From Lactobacillus sp. ESL0680 (GTDB lineage: Bacteria > Bacillota > Bacilli > Lactobacillales > Lactobacillaceae): a stretch of 64,000 nucleotides of DNA. The translations under genes were made by a program, and so were the position numbers. A model generated the notes under the pieces. It was given only the letters and a program-made list of their open reading frames with translations, had not been told where the DNA came from and ran no database searches. Location of the stretch: positions 868,001-932,000 of the forward strand of contig NZ_CP113945.1 of NCBI RefSeq assembly GCF_029392855.1, read 5' to 3'. Shown here one piece after another: positions 55,904 to 64,000 of the stretch; within the stretch, counting starts at the first letter, position 1; every line of letters starts with the position of its first letter.

Positions 55904-56404
55904 ATGGCAAAGAAAAAAAATAAACTTGAAAAAACATTAGTTGAAAAAATTTTAGAACGGAATAAAATTCCGTACGAACAAACCCAATTTGCAACCCACG
56001 AAGATTCTGGTGGTGTTGCACAAATGGATACTTCTATTTTAAACGAGAATGAACATTTGGTCTACAAAACCTTAGTTTGCACGGGTAATAAAACTGGCCC
56101 ACTTGTTGGCGTTATTCCGGTAACCGAACATTTAAGCATGAAAAAGCTCGCTAAAAATTCTGGTAATAAAAAATGCGAAATGTTGCCGCTTAAAGACCTA
56201 GAAAAGACAACCGGCTATGTTCATGGTGCCAATACGCCGATTGGTATCTATTTTAAGCATCATTTTCCGATTTATCTAGATAGCGGCATGAATAATGAAG
56301 AAAAAGTTGGTGTTTCCAGCGGTAAAGTTGGCCGCAGTGTTTTCCTAAGTCCCGATGATCTGCAACAAGTCACTAACGGCGTGTTCTGCGATTTATTAGA
56401 GTAG
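55904..56404 (+). CDS. ybaK: Cys-tRNA(Pro)/Cys-tRNA(Cys) deacylase YbaK
   Basis: A trans-editing enzyme of the YbaK/EbsC family, 166 aa from ATG 55904 (AAAGGTG 6 nt upstream). It hydrolyses Cys mischarged on tRNA-Pro. The catalytic Lys is in VYKTLVCTGNKTGPLVGVIP, and VHGANTPIGIYFKHHFPIYLD is the distinctive late motif. It is divergent from prmA with its own short promoter region. Confidence 0.93.
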   Translation: MAKKKNKLEKTLVEKILERNKIPYEQTQFATHEDSGGVAQMDTSILNENEHLVYKTLVCTGNKTGPLVGVIPVTEHLSMKKLAKNSGNKKCEMLPLKDLEKTTGYVHGANTPIGIYFKHHFPIYLDSGMNNEEKVGVSSGKVGRSVFLSPDDLQQVTNGVFCDLLE

Positions 56405-56513
56405 TAAATTTAACAAACAAATAAAATATTTTCCGTATAGAGTAAAACAATCAGGCAAAATTCTTCATTTGTAATATAATATAAATTAACAAAAACAGAT
56501 AAGGAATAAAAAC

Positions 56514-57461
56514 ATGACATTATTAACAGATGAACAGCTTGCAAATATTGCACACGATTATTTTTTAAGTAAATTAAATATCGCTGACATTTCCAAAAAG
56601 TATGACCTTTCGCGTTACTTGATTACCAAGGCGTTAGAAGAAGCCGAAGAAAAAGGAATTGTCAAAATTAGCATTTATCAAAGTCCCAAACGAGCTGAAA
56701 AACTAGAGCGTAAATTGCAGCGACTCTTTAATCTAAAAGAAGTATACATTTTAGAAGACTTAGAAACTAAGAATCAAGATAACGAGATGATTGTTAATTA
56801 CGCTGCTAAGCAAATTCAAAATTATACTAAATCAGCTCACGTAGTTGGCCTAACTTGGGGAACTTTAATTCGCGATATTATTAATAACTTTCCTGAGACT
56901 GAACGTGAGGATTTAACTTTTGTACAACTAGTTGGTCAAGCAGTTAATGCAAGCAAACGCAAAAACCAGCTAGTACAACAGGCAGCTGATAAATTTGGCG
57001 CCAACTGTCTAACTTTTCCAGCTCCACTTTACACGATTAATCCTGACTTTGTAAAAGACATTATGAAAGAGCCGTTCTTTGAATATATTAAAACTTTTTA
57101 TCCAAGAATAGATCTAGTTTTTGCAAGTATTGGGACCGCACAATCGTTAGAATCCGGACAATTTTTCATGGATTATTACGCAGATAAGATATTTAGCCAC
57201 ATTGACCGCAGTAAAGTTGCCGGCATGATTTTTGGGCGACCGTATGACATTGATGGTAACTTCTTTAAGCCGATTGAAACACACATTTGTGGCATTAGTT
57301 TTGCAGAAATTATGCAGATTCCTAATCGCTTTGTGATTGTCAAGAATCGTTTTAAAGAAGATGCCCTCCTAGGTGCATTAAGAAGCGGGATAGTTACCCA
57401 CTTAATTACAACCAGTGGTATTGCAGAACGAGTAATCCGCAAGAATATTGAGTTTAGTTAA
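56514..57461 (+). CDS. citI: SorC-family regulator, probable CitI of the citrate cluster
   Basis: A 315-aa regulator with an N-terminal HTH (about residues 10-45; LNIADISKKYDLSRYLITKALEE) and a sugar-binding SorC/DeoR-type effector domain (VVGLTWGTLIRDI, VFASIGTAQSLESG, ICGISFAEIMQIPNRFVIV). This resembles CitI, the citrate-responsive activator of citrate lyase genes in lactic acid bacteria. Its 3' end overlaps the convergent citX by 8 nt, which supports the link. A TATAAT at 56475-56480 and AAGGA before the ATG are its expression signals. The symbol is by context and family, not proven. Confidence 0.75.
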   Translation: MTLLTDEQLANIAHDYFLSKLNIADISKKYDLSRYLITKALEEAEEKGIVKISIYQSPKRAEKLERKLQRLFNLKEVYILEDLETKNQDNEMIVNYAAKQIQNYTKSAHVVGLTWGTLIRDIINNFPETEREDLTFVQLVGQAVNASKRKNQLVQQAADKFGANCLTFPAPLYTINPDFVKDIMKEPFFEYIKTFYPRIDLVFASIGTAQSLESGQFFMDYYADKIFSHIDRSKVAGMIFGRPYDIDGNFFKPIETHICGISFAEIMQIPNRFVIVKNRFKEDALLGALRSGIVTHLITTSGIAERVIRKNIEFS

Positions 57462-57993
57462 ACTCTTCCTCATATATTTTACTAATATAATCCTGTAATT
57501 CTGCAACCTGATGCCGACGTGAACGGGCACATTCTTTAGCTGGTCGCTCACATAAAAAGCAGTGTCGTCTGGGGCATCCTAACTTTGATCGTGACAAGGC
57601 TGCTGGTTGCTCTTTAACTAGCACATCAGCATCAAACAGACGTCCTAATTTGTTTTTATCTTCAAATTCAATTGCGACTTCTTTTACAGACTTAGCAGCA
57701 TCATTTAATAGGTAAAAATTTTCACAACCGCTTGACCTGTCCCAGCCATTTACCAAGAAATACTTGAGTCCTTGAGCGGTCAAATCTTGCTCTAAAGCTG
57801 CACATCCTTTGGCAAATAATTTTTGTAAATAATGATTATTTTTAATTGGCCCCGGGATATTTAGCTTTACATCTAGCAGTGTACCTTGCGGATTTTGACT
57901 AAAAATCTCTGCTTGCAATGCTGCACGCTGATCTTTAGCAGCCAATACATCGGGAATACTTTGCGGTTCACCCGTTAAAAAAATTGATTGCAT
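57454..57993 (-). CDS. citX: holo-citrate lyase synthase (phosphoribosyl-dephospho-CoA transferase)
   Basis: Attaches the 2'-(5''-triphosphoribosyl)-3'-dephospho-CoA group to the acyl carrier CitD. The 179-aa protein has NGWDRSSGCENFYLLND and GRLFDADVL, both diagnostic, and a Cys/Arg-rich end (RSKLGCPRRHCFLCERPAKE). It lies 87 nt after citF, past a strong hairpin, with AAAAGGGAG of its own. CitG, which makes the cofactor precursor, is not in this window. Confidence 0.92.
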   Translation of the reverse strand: MQSIFLTGEPQSIPDVLAAKDQRAALQAEIFSQNPQGTLLDVKLNIPGPIKNNHYLQKLFAKGCAALEQDLTAQGLKYFLVNGWDRSSGCENFYLLNDAAKSVKEVAIEFEDKNKLGRLFDADVLVKEQPAALSRSKLGCPRRHCFLCERPAKECARSRRHQVAELQDYISKIYEEEFN

Positions 57994-58025
57994 TATTATA
58001 AACTCCCTTTTATCATTATTATAAC

Positions 58026-58068
58026 TAAAAAGCGTGGAAACGAGCTATTACTTATTTCCACGCTTTTA
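58026..58068 (-). terminator. terminator between citF and citX
   Basis: AAAAAGCGTGGAAA, 14-nt loop, TTTCCACGCTTTT on the genomic plus strand; in the minus-strand message the stem is followed by T5. It would cut citX expression to readthrough or to a separate promoter (TATAAT appears right after it on minus). Confidence 0.85.
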
Positions 58069-58080
58069 ATTTATAATTTT

Positions 58081-59619
58081 TTAGTCTTTAACTTGCTTGA
58101 TAGTATCAATAATTGAACCATCACGATATTCAACTAAAGCAACTGTTCGATCAGTATATTCAAGTGGCTTTGGTACACCAACTTGCTTTTCAGCCATCTT
58201 TTGCAAATCTTTAATATCAAGAATTTGCAAACCAGGAACCTTACTAAACGCAGCGATTAAATCTTGCCGCTTAGGATTAATGGCAATCCCGCGTTCAGTT
58301 ACTAGTACGTCGATAGAGTCACCTGGTGTAACCACTGTTTCAACAGATGGCACAACTGTTGCGTTACGTCCACGAACAAGTGGCGCGGTAATAATTGTCA
58401 TTTTGGCATTGGCTGCATCTTGGTGACCACCAATCGCACCTCTAATAACACCATCTGAACCAGTCATTACGTTAACGTTGAAGTCAGTATCAATTTGAAG
58501 AGCCGATAAAATTGCAACGTCCAAATTATTAACAACTGCACCCTTATTATGTGGGTCAGCGTACCAAGAAGCATCAATTTCTTGTTGGTCCTTATTTTGA
58601 GCCATTGAAGCTGCGGCACCTTTATCAAAGTCCTGAACATCCATGATCTTCTTGACTAATCCTTCTTCAAGAAGATCAGTTGTTGGCTTAGTAATACCAC
58701 CCAAAGCAAATGAAGCTGTAATACCATCATCAAGCATTGATTGCCGTAAATAACGTGTTACAGCTAATGCGGCACCACCTGAACCAGTTTGGAATGAAAA
58801 GCCTTGCTTATAATATGGTGAGTTAGTGATTACTTGGTTAACCATTTGCGCAATCTTTAATTCTTTTGGATCTTTAGTAAAGCGGGTTGCCCCTGAACCA
58901 ATCTTATCTGGATCACCAATCTTGTCAACTTTAACGACATAATCAACTTGATCCTGTTTAATTGAAGCTGGTGTATTTGGATAATCAACAATGTTGTCAG
59001 TCAACAACACAACTTTATCAGCGTATTGCGCATCAATTAAGGCATAGCCAAGTGAACCAAAGACAGCATCACCATCTTGACCATTGGCGTTACCGGCTGG
59101 ATCTGAAACTGGAACACCTAGGAAAGCAACATCAATTTTAATGTCGCCCTCTTCAATTGCCCGAGCACGATTACCATGTGAACGGAAAATAACTGGATTT
59201 TTGAGGCCACCATGAGAAATAAAGTCACCTAGTGATCCACGCATTCCTGAAGAAACAATATTGGTGATAACGCCCTTTTTAATTGCTTCAATTACTTTAT
59301 CATTCATCACGCCAGTAAGAGAAGATGGTGCCAAAGTTAAATCTTTATAACCCATTTCGATAATCTTATCCATTACTTTATTAAAAGCAAAGTCACCATT
59401 TCTGAAGTGGTGGTGGAAAGAAATTGTCATGCCATCTTTAAGATTATTCTTAATAACATCTTCAAGTGAGTCGACAACTTTATCTTCGCCTGCAGTAACC
59501 CGAACTTTAGGTGCAACTCTTTGAACTTCTGGATTACCGATAGTAGCTGATTCAAATGGCTTTAAATTCATCTTTGACATTAACTCATCTGGTAATTTAC
59601 GGTTAACTTTATTCTCCAA
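58081..59619 (-). CDS. citF: citrate lyase alpha subunit (citrate:acetyl-ACP transferase)
   Basis: Exchanges acetyl for citryl on the acyl carrier of citrate lyase. The start at TTG 59619 (GAGGAGG 9-10 nt upstream) gives [13 protein letters not shown] and 512 aa; upstream in-frame ATGs lie inside citE. The CoA-transferase-like motifs are [38 protein letters not shown] and [13 protein letters not shown]. It overlaps citE by 11 nt, so the subunits are coupled. Confidence 0.95.
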   Translation of the reverse strand: MENKVNRKLPDELMSKMNLKPFESATIGNPEVQRVAPKVRVTAGEDKVVDSLEDVIKNNLKDGMTISFHHHFRNGDFAFNKVMDKIIEMGYKDLTLAPSSLTGVMNDKVIEAIKKGVITNIVSSGMRGSLGDFISHGGLKNPVIFRSHGNRARAIEEGDIKIDVAFLGVPVSDPAGNANGQDGDAVFGSLGYALIDAQYADKVVLLTDNIVDYPNTPASIKQDQVDYVVKVDKIGDPDKIGSGATRFTKDPKELKIAQMVNQVITNSPYYKQGFSFQTGSGGAALAVTRYLRQSMLDDGITASFALGGITKPTTDLLEEGLVKKIMDVQDFDKGAAASMAQNKDQQEIDASWYADPHNKGAVVNNLDVAILSALQIDTDFNVNVMTGSDGVIRGAIGGHQDAANAKMTIITAPLVRGRNATVVPSVETVVTPGDSIDVLVTERGIAINPKRQDLIAAFSKVPGLQILDIKDLQKMAEKQVGVPKPLEYTDRTVALVEYRDGSIIDTIKQVKD

Positions 59620-60523
59620 TGTAATTACCCTCCTCATCAATTAAGTTCGAAGCTTTGGCAGTTTCAATAACGCGGTTTGCCTTGGCAACAACTGGCTTAT
59701 CAACCATCTTACCGTTCATTGAAATAACACCTGAACCCTTGGCTTTAGCTTCTTTAATCGCATTTTGAACGTTTTTGGCGTTTTCGATTTCTTCTTTAGA
59801 TGGGTTGAACACTTCGTTAACCATTGGAATTTGCCGTGGGTTAACTAGCGACTTACCATCGTAACCAAGTTCATAGATATATCTTGTCTCGCGATAAAAG
59901 CCCTCAGTATCCTTCATATTTGAAAAGACCGTGTCAAAAGCATAAACGTCAGCTGCCCGAGCTGATTGTAAAACCATATTCCGAGCAAATTCAAGTTCGC
60001 GGCCATCTGGATAACGGTGAGTATGCATATCAGCAGTATAGTCTTCACCAGAAACAGCAAGTCCCATCATTAATGGTGTTGATGTTGCAATAGTTGGCGT
60101 ATTTAAAACACCCTTGGCACTTTCAATTGCTGCCATAACACCAATTGAACCTTTTTCAACACCGTATTCCTCTTCAGCCTTTTCCATATCCTTAACTAAT
60201 TTTTGGATCATTTCAGCTGATTCTGTCTTTGGCAAACGGATAACATCAACGCCGGCTTTAACCATTGCTTTAACGTCTTCGTCGTAAAATGGTGTATCTT
60301 GACCATTAATACGCACAACAATTTCAGCACCGCCAAAATCAACGTGCTTAATTGCATTATAAACAAGCATTCTAGCAGCATCTTTTTCAGTTAAAGAAAC
60401 CGCATCTTCCAAATCAAGCATAATTGAGTCGGCACCGTAAATCCCAGCATCTTTAACCATTGCTGGGTTATTGCCAGGTACAAACATCATCGTCCGACGT
60501 AAACGATTTTTTACGTAAGTCAT
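59609..60523 (-). CDS. citE: citrate lyase beta subunit (citryl-ACP lyase)
   Basis: Splits citryl-ACP to acetyl-ACP and oxaloacetate with Mg2+. The 304-aa TIM-barrel of the HpcH/HpaI aldolase family shows [44 protein letters not shown] and the metal-binding Glu in [10 protein letters not shown] followed by [11 protein letters not shown]. Its ATG directly follows the citD TAA (60524/60523). Confidence 0.96.
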   Translation of the reverse strand: MTYVKNRLRRTMMFVPGNNPAMVKDAGIYGADSIMLDLEDAVSLTEKDAARMLVYNAIKHVDFGGAEIVVRINGQDTPFYDEDVKAMVKAGVDVIRLPKTESAEMIQKLVKDMEKAEEEYGVEKGSIGVMAAIESAKGVLNTPTIATSTPLMMGLAVSGEDYTADMHTHRYPDGRELEFARNMVLQSARAADVYAFDTVFSNMKDTEGFYRETRYIYELGYDGKSLVNPRQIPMVNEVFNPSKEEIENAKNVQNAIKEAKAKGSGVISMNGKMVDKPVVAKANRVIETAKASNLIDEEGNYIGE

Positions 60524-60820
60524 TTATTGCAATACCTCCAATTCTGGTTTATCAGTAGTTTCAGTAGCTCTTTGTGCTGCTGCTAAAGTACGTGCAGCAA
60601 TAACACAATCAAGCGCACCCTTATCAGTTGCTTTGACCTTGGCATTATTAATGCCAAATTTGTTCAAGGTATCTGTGATTACCTTTTTAATTTGATCGCC
60701 GTATGCCTTGATTACTTCTGAATCTAAGTCAATTTGGATACCATCATTGCCTTTAGAAATCATAATTTGGATATCTGAGGATTCTAAAGTTCCTGCGACA
60801 CCAATTGTTTTAATTTCCAT
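60524..60820 (-). CDS. citD: citrate lyase gamma subunit (acyl carrier protein)
   Basis: The 98-aa acyl carrier of the complex. Ser14 in VAGTLESSD is the attachment site for the phosphoribosyl-dephospho-CoA group, the same position as in the Klebsiella protein. VIAARTLAAAQRATE near the C-terminus is typical. It overlaps citC by 11 nt and adjoins citE. Confidence 0.96.
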   Translation of the reverse strand: MEIKTIGVAGTLESSDIQIMISKGNDGIQIDLDSEVIKAYGDQIKKVITDTLNKFGINNAKVKATDKGALDCVIAARTLAAAQRATETTDKPELEVLQ

Positions 60821-61865
60821 TAATATTCATTCCTTTCTGAATTCTAGTTTGTAAAATTTTTTGATTACTTTTAATAAAGTTCATTGTCGAAAGTGGGACA
60901 AGTGACTTAATTGCTTCTAAGTCTCCTGCTTTAATCAGCCGTCTTACTTGAGTCGCCGTGATTACTTGATTATTATTGCTAAACCGTGGCACAACTTTGA
61001 CGTCAATCTGGGGACTGAGTTCGTTAATTAAACTCTCATTGTAGAAATTAGTTGTATGTGAGAAAGGTTCCGTCCCCAAATACCGCCTGTCGATTGCCAA
61101 CTTAGGTGAAATAATATTTTTGAAAACACGTGCATCAATTGTAGTCTGAGTCTTAATTAAATCATCCGGTGTTTTTAAGAAGTATGCCGGAAAAGTCGCT
61201 TTGGAAACCAAATAGTCACCGCCACTGACAACAAGGACATTTTTTAAATCAGCTGTGCCATCCTTGACTAATTGCATTCGCTCACTAGTTTTAAATAAAG
61301 AAGCATCTGTTGCGACAACAAAAACATAGACTAAATCGTTTTCTTGACTAGCCAATTGGACAAGCTGTCGGTGACCCAAAGTGAACGGATTGGAATTCAT
61401 GACAATCGCTGCTACTTTTTTAGAACTTTGATTTGGAATTTGCGGAATTGCTGCTAAGAAATCATCTACATCTGGCGTACCGTTCTCTAAAAAAGCAGCT
61501 TGTCCAGTATGCGCCAATTCCGTAAAGCCAAGATGCTGAAAACTAGTTGAGTATTGGGTCTTAGTAAAGACAAAATTATGAAAAATCTTACGGTTAAACT
61601 GGTATTGTTGTAAAGCCGTCACTATCTGATTAAAACGGCTGCCGGGAGTTGCGTCTTGATTACAAACGCCAATGTATTTTAAGACATTGCCAGCAACACT
61701 ACCCGTTCCCACTAACTGACCTTCGTCATCAACAATACCTAAAGTATGGTCAATGGTATTAACTTCGCGAGCACTAAAATTGCTTAGACCTAGTTTTAGT
61801 AATAATTGCTCCCATTTGGTCCGTACTGCTTGATCGCTTAAATAAAGATCTACTATTTGGTCCAT
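60810..61865 (-). CDS. citC: citrate lyase ligase (acetate:SH-acyl-carrier ligase)
   Basis: Activates the lyase by acetylating the thiol of CitD with ATP and acetate. The 351-aa protein has an N-terminal GNAT-like half (VDDEGQLVGTGSVAGNVLKYIGV) and a nucleotidyltransferase half with IVMNSNPFTLGHRQLV (HxGH-like) and ISPKLAIDRRYLGTEPFS. It overlaps the alpha/beta hydrolase gene by 13 nt and citD by 11 nt. Confidence 0.95.
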   Translation of the reverse strand: MDQIVDLYLSDQAVRTKWEQLLLKLGLSNFSAREVNTIDHTLGIVDDEGQLVGTGSVAGNVLKYIGVCNQDATPGSRFNQIVTALQQYQFNRKIFHNFVFTKTQYSTSFQHLGFTELAHTGQAAFLENGTPDVDDFLAAIPQIPNQSSKKVAAIVMNSNPFTLGHRQLVQLASQENDLVYVFVVATDASLFKTSERMQLVKDGTADLKNVLVVSGGDYLVSKATFPAYFLKTPDDLIKTQTTIDARVFKNIISPKLAIDRRYLGTEPFSHTTNFYNESLINELSPQIDVKVVPRFSNNNQVITATQVRRLIKAGDLEAIKSLVPLSTMNFIKSNQKILQTRIQKGMNINGN

Positions 61866-62650
61866 TGGGCAGCTTCCTTTAAAAAATCACTAATTTCATG
61901 ATACATGGCACGTGGCTGTTCAGCTTGAATTAGATGGCCGCAATTGTCGATAATCTTAACCTGAATCTTAGGATTCAAATTTTGCATGGCAAATGCAAAA
62001 TGATAATCGAAAAACGGTGAATTTTTCCCAGCTAGAACAAGCATTGGTACCGGCATCTCCATTATCACGTCGCGCCAGTCTTGCTCTGCGTGATCGATTA
62101 GGCAAAGATAATTATCTTCAGCAAGATAAGGATGCTCTTCAGCTTCTTTTTTAGCATTTGCAAACATTTCATCGTTAATGTGAGCATAAAAAGCATTGCC
62201 AAAGTCTACTTTTAAATATTCGGGGTAATTATCCCACGTTAATTCCTTAAAGCCATACTGCCAAGTTTGGTCACGAATCATTTTGGGTGGTTGGTCCAAA
62301 TCAATGATTGCTCGTAACCTTTCACTACCATATAAAGAAATATATGACCATAGAGTAGCTGCTCCCATTGAATTGCCAATGCCAATTACATCATGTAAAT
62401 CAAGCTTTTGCAGTAATTCTGCCAAGTCTTGAGCGTGTCGGCTAATTCTCTGTCCCTGATAGGTCCTTTGCGACAGACCTTGATTGCGAGGATCTAAAAT
62501 AATGAAACGAAAATCATTTTTAAATAACTGCATGACATCAAGCCACATCTGACTCGACCCGCCAATGCCGGGGATAGCAACAATTGCAGGTTTAGCTTCA
62601 CCTGTATCGTAATAATGCAATTGGATACCATCGTTAGTGGTAAAATCCAT
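61853..62650 (-). CDS. alpha/beta hydrolase in the citrate cluster
   Basis: A 265-aa cytosolic alpha/beta-hydrolase. The oxyanion region is AIPGIGGSSQMW, the nucleophile elbow GNSMGA, a helix cap occupies about residues 120-190, and the catalytic His is in DNCGHLIQAEQP; an Asp in LVLAGKNSPFFDYH may be the acid. It is closest in look to small esterases/lipases of the BioH or MhpC type. It overlaps citC by 13 nt and follows the transporter by 12 nt, so it is part of the operon, but no known citrate-lyase step needs it. The substrate is unknown. Confidence 0.82.
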   Translation of the reverse strand: MDFTTNDGIQLHYYDTGEAKPAIVAIPGIGGSSQMWLDVMQLFKNDFRFIILDPRNQGLSQRTYQGQRISRHAQDLAELLQKLDLHDVIGIGNSMGAATLWSYISLYGSERLRAIIDLDQPPKMIRDQTWQYGFKELTWDNYPEYLKVDFGNAFYAHINDEMFANAKKEAEEHPYLAEDNYLCLIDHAEQDWRDVIMEMPVPMLVLAGKNSPFFDYHFAFAMQNLNPKIQVKIIDNCGHLIQAEQPRAMYHEISDFLKEAAQWTK

Positions 62651-62662
62651 TGTTGTTACTCC

Positions 62663-64000
62663 TTACCACATACCAATGACTTTCATCCATAATGTTCCAA
62701 TAACACCGAAGATTAGCAGATAAATAATTCCTAACAGGAAGTTCATCTTCCACCATTCACCTTGCTTGACGTAACCTGTCGTAGCTAAAATCGATGCGGG
62801 TCCGTTAGCATAGTGAGTTGTTGAAGCATTGATTGCACCAGTGAATGCAAGAAGCATTGCAGCTAACTTAAGTGGCGCACCAGTTGCAACGGCAACTGAT
62901 AGGAATGGTAAGTAAAGTGCTGTTATATGAGCTGTACCACTGGCAAAGAAGTAGTGAGTATAGAACATCAAGATAACTAAGATTAACAGTACGATTTGCC
63001 AACTAACACCGTGCAAACTTGTTTGAATTGTCTTGGAGAACCAATCAATGAAGCCAAAGGAAATCAGTTTACCAGCCATAAAGACTAAGATTGACAGCCA
63101 AATCAGGATATTCCAAGCACCAGTTTGCTTTAAGGCGTCGTTCATTGTTAGAACACCAGTTAATAGAAGCAGACCAACAGCTAAGAACGCAACAAAAGTA
63201 GAATCTAATTGTGGAATTTTAATAATTCCAGATAAAACCCAAAGAATGATTGCAATCAAGAAGACACCAGCCATGATTTTTTCAGGTTTTGAGACTGGTC
63301 CCATTTCTGTTAACCGGTCATCAGCCCATTTTTTAGCATTCGGTGTTTCTTTAATCTCTGGTGGGAAGATTTTATAAATAACAATTGGCACAACGATCGT
63401 GGCAACAATTACTGGAACTAATGCAGCGATAAACCAACTAATCCAGCTCATGTTATAACCCTTTTGGGCAGCCATTTGCGAAGCAACCAAGTTTGGTGCC
63501 GCACCAGTAATAAACAATGCCGTTGAGATTGTGTTAGCATGAAAGGCCATAAAGTCTAAATATGCACCAATCTTCTTTCGTGAAGGATCGTTTGGTTTTG
63601 AGCCGTAACTTTCTGAAATTGATTGGGTAACTGGCCAAACTACACCACCAGTACGGGCACTGTTAGAAGGAATTAAAGCTCCTAAAATCAGTTCCAAACC
63701 GGTAATTGCGTAACCAATTCCGATTGACTTTTTACCAAAACGCCGGATCATCCAGTAAGCAATCCGATTACCTAAACCAGTCTTACTAATGCCGTAGGCC
63801 ATAATGAAAGCCATCGCAATTAGCCATGCAGCTGAATTACTGAATGCACTCAAGATACCCTTGGTAACAACGCCTGTTTTGGGATCAACAACATCGCCAA
63901 TTGGGGCAAGTCCAACCAAAACAGTTACAATCAGACCAATTAAAGTTGTTCCCCCAATTGGCAGCGGCTTAGTGATACAACCAACAATTGTCGCAACAAA
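62663..64000 (-). CDS. DASS-family anion transporter (CitT-like), 5' end beyond window
   Basis: The 445 residues present continue to the right edge with no start; the frame there reads TKPLPIGGTTLIGLIVTVLVG, as in the N-terminal region of CitT-type proteins. Family motifs are IPSNSARTGGVVWPVTQSI (the SNT substrate motif), its mirror INASTTHYANGPASI, and FASGTAHITALYLPF. About ten membrane segments are visible. DASS members exchange citrate, tartrate or malate for succinate, or use sodium. Position at the head of citCDEFX supports citrate or a related tricarboxylate/dicarboxylate uptake. It is partial; the cit promoter lies outside. Confidence 0.9.
   Translation of the reverse strand, partial: FVATIVGCITKPLPIGGTTLIGLIVTVLVGLAPIGDVVDPKTGVVTKGILSAFSNSAAWLIAMAFIMAYGISKTGLGNRIAYWMIRRFGKKSIGIGYAITGLELILGALIPSNSARTGGVVWPVTQSISESYGSKPNDPSRKKIGAYLDFMAFHANTISTALFITGAAPNLVASQMAAQKGYNMSWISWFIAALVPVIVATIVVPIVIYKIFPPEIKETPNAKKWADDRLTEMGPVSKPEKIMAGVFLIAIILWVLSGIIKIPQLDSTFVAFLAVGLLLLTGVLTMNDALKQTGAWNILIWLSILVFMAGKLISFGFIDWFSKTIQTSLHGVSWQIVLLILVILMFYTHYFFASGTAHITALYLPFLSVAVATGAPLKLAAMLLAFTGAINASTTHYANGPASILATTGYVKQGEWWKMNFLLGIIYLLIFGVIGTLWMKVIGMW

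Noticed and set aside
1-64000. Insertion sequences, prophage, CRISPR or tRNA genes
   Set aside because: I looked for transposase motifs, regular repeat-spacer units and cloverleaf features and saw none. The only repeated units are the four permease genes and the two small-peptide frames.

Overview
The window looks like a chromosomal segment of a Lactobacillus of the L. delbrueckii/acidophilus group. The grounds are low G+C, AGGAGG-type ribosome binding sites, the mevalonate route to isoprenoids, RexAB/AddAB-type recombination enzymes, T-box-controlled aminoacyl-tRNA synthetase operons, the rpsU-yqeY-phoH-ybeY-era-recO-glyQS-dnaG-rpoD order, and a citrate lyase cluster. The species cannot be fixed from the sequence alone. 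I saw no tRNA, rRNA, CRISPR array, prophage or intact insertion sequence.

Layout. 1-9114 (minus): addB-addA-dinG, double-strand-break processing and a DinG-type nuclease/helicase that runs off the left edge. 9190-13202 (plus): mvk-mvaD-pmk-fni, the complete path from mevalonate to IPP/DMAPP. 13336-17965 (minus): a zinc alcohol dehydrogenase and two large FAD/FMN reductases in one operon, under a promoter whose -35 overlaps a cre-like site. 18194-22828 (minus): nitroreductase, HAD phosphatase, RsmF-type rRNA methylase, a MacB/FtsX-like membrane protein and a divergent methyltransferase-like protein. 22911-23737 (plus): signal peptidase I and a 63-aa protein.

23785-24215 has no conventional gene. 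It holds two tiny minus-strand reading frames with related hydrophobic segments, a leftward promoter with a 5' hairpin, and a strong rightward promoter that would make an antisense RNA of about 145 nt. It resembles a type I toxin-antitoxin or small-membrane-peptide locus and is the least explained element here.

24257-28722 (minus): a GntR/YtrA-type repressor, one ABC ATPase and four tandem paralogous membrane proteins, the last one frameshifted. 29011-31738 (minus): pepT, a Nif3-like protein and trmK. 32414-42517 (minus): the replication/translation block from rpsU down to rpoD, with a glycine T-box in front of glyQ. 42700-47732 is mostly plus: the PEP synthase/PPDK regulator, msrA, a YitT-family protein, an aminotransferase and thiol peroxidase, with msrB on minus. 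47780-55841 (minus): Nudix, aspS, hisS with its T-box, dtd, rel and prmA. 55904-57461 (plus): ybaK and a SorC-type regulator, probably citI. 57454-64000 (minus): citX, citF, citE, citD, citC, an alpha/beta hydrolase and a DASS transporter cut by the right edge.

How they fit: the cit cluster would import citrate or a related dicarboxylate and split it to acetate and oxaloacetate. The flavin reductases and dehydrogenase could dispose of reducing equivalents, though their substrates are unknown. MsrA, MsrB, Tpx and the nitroreductase form a redox-defence theme. No tools were available, so all homology statements rest on motif recognition.
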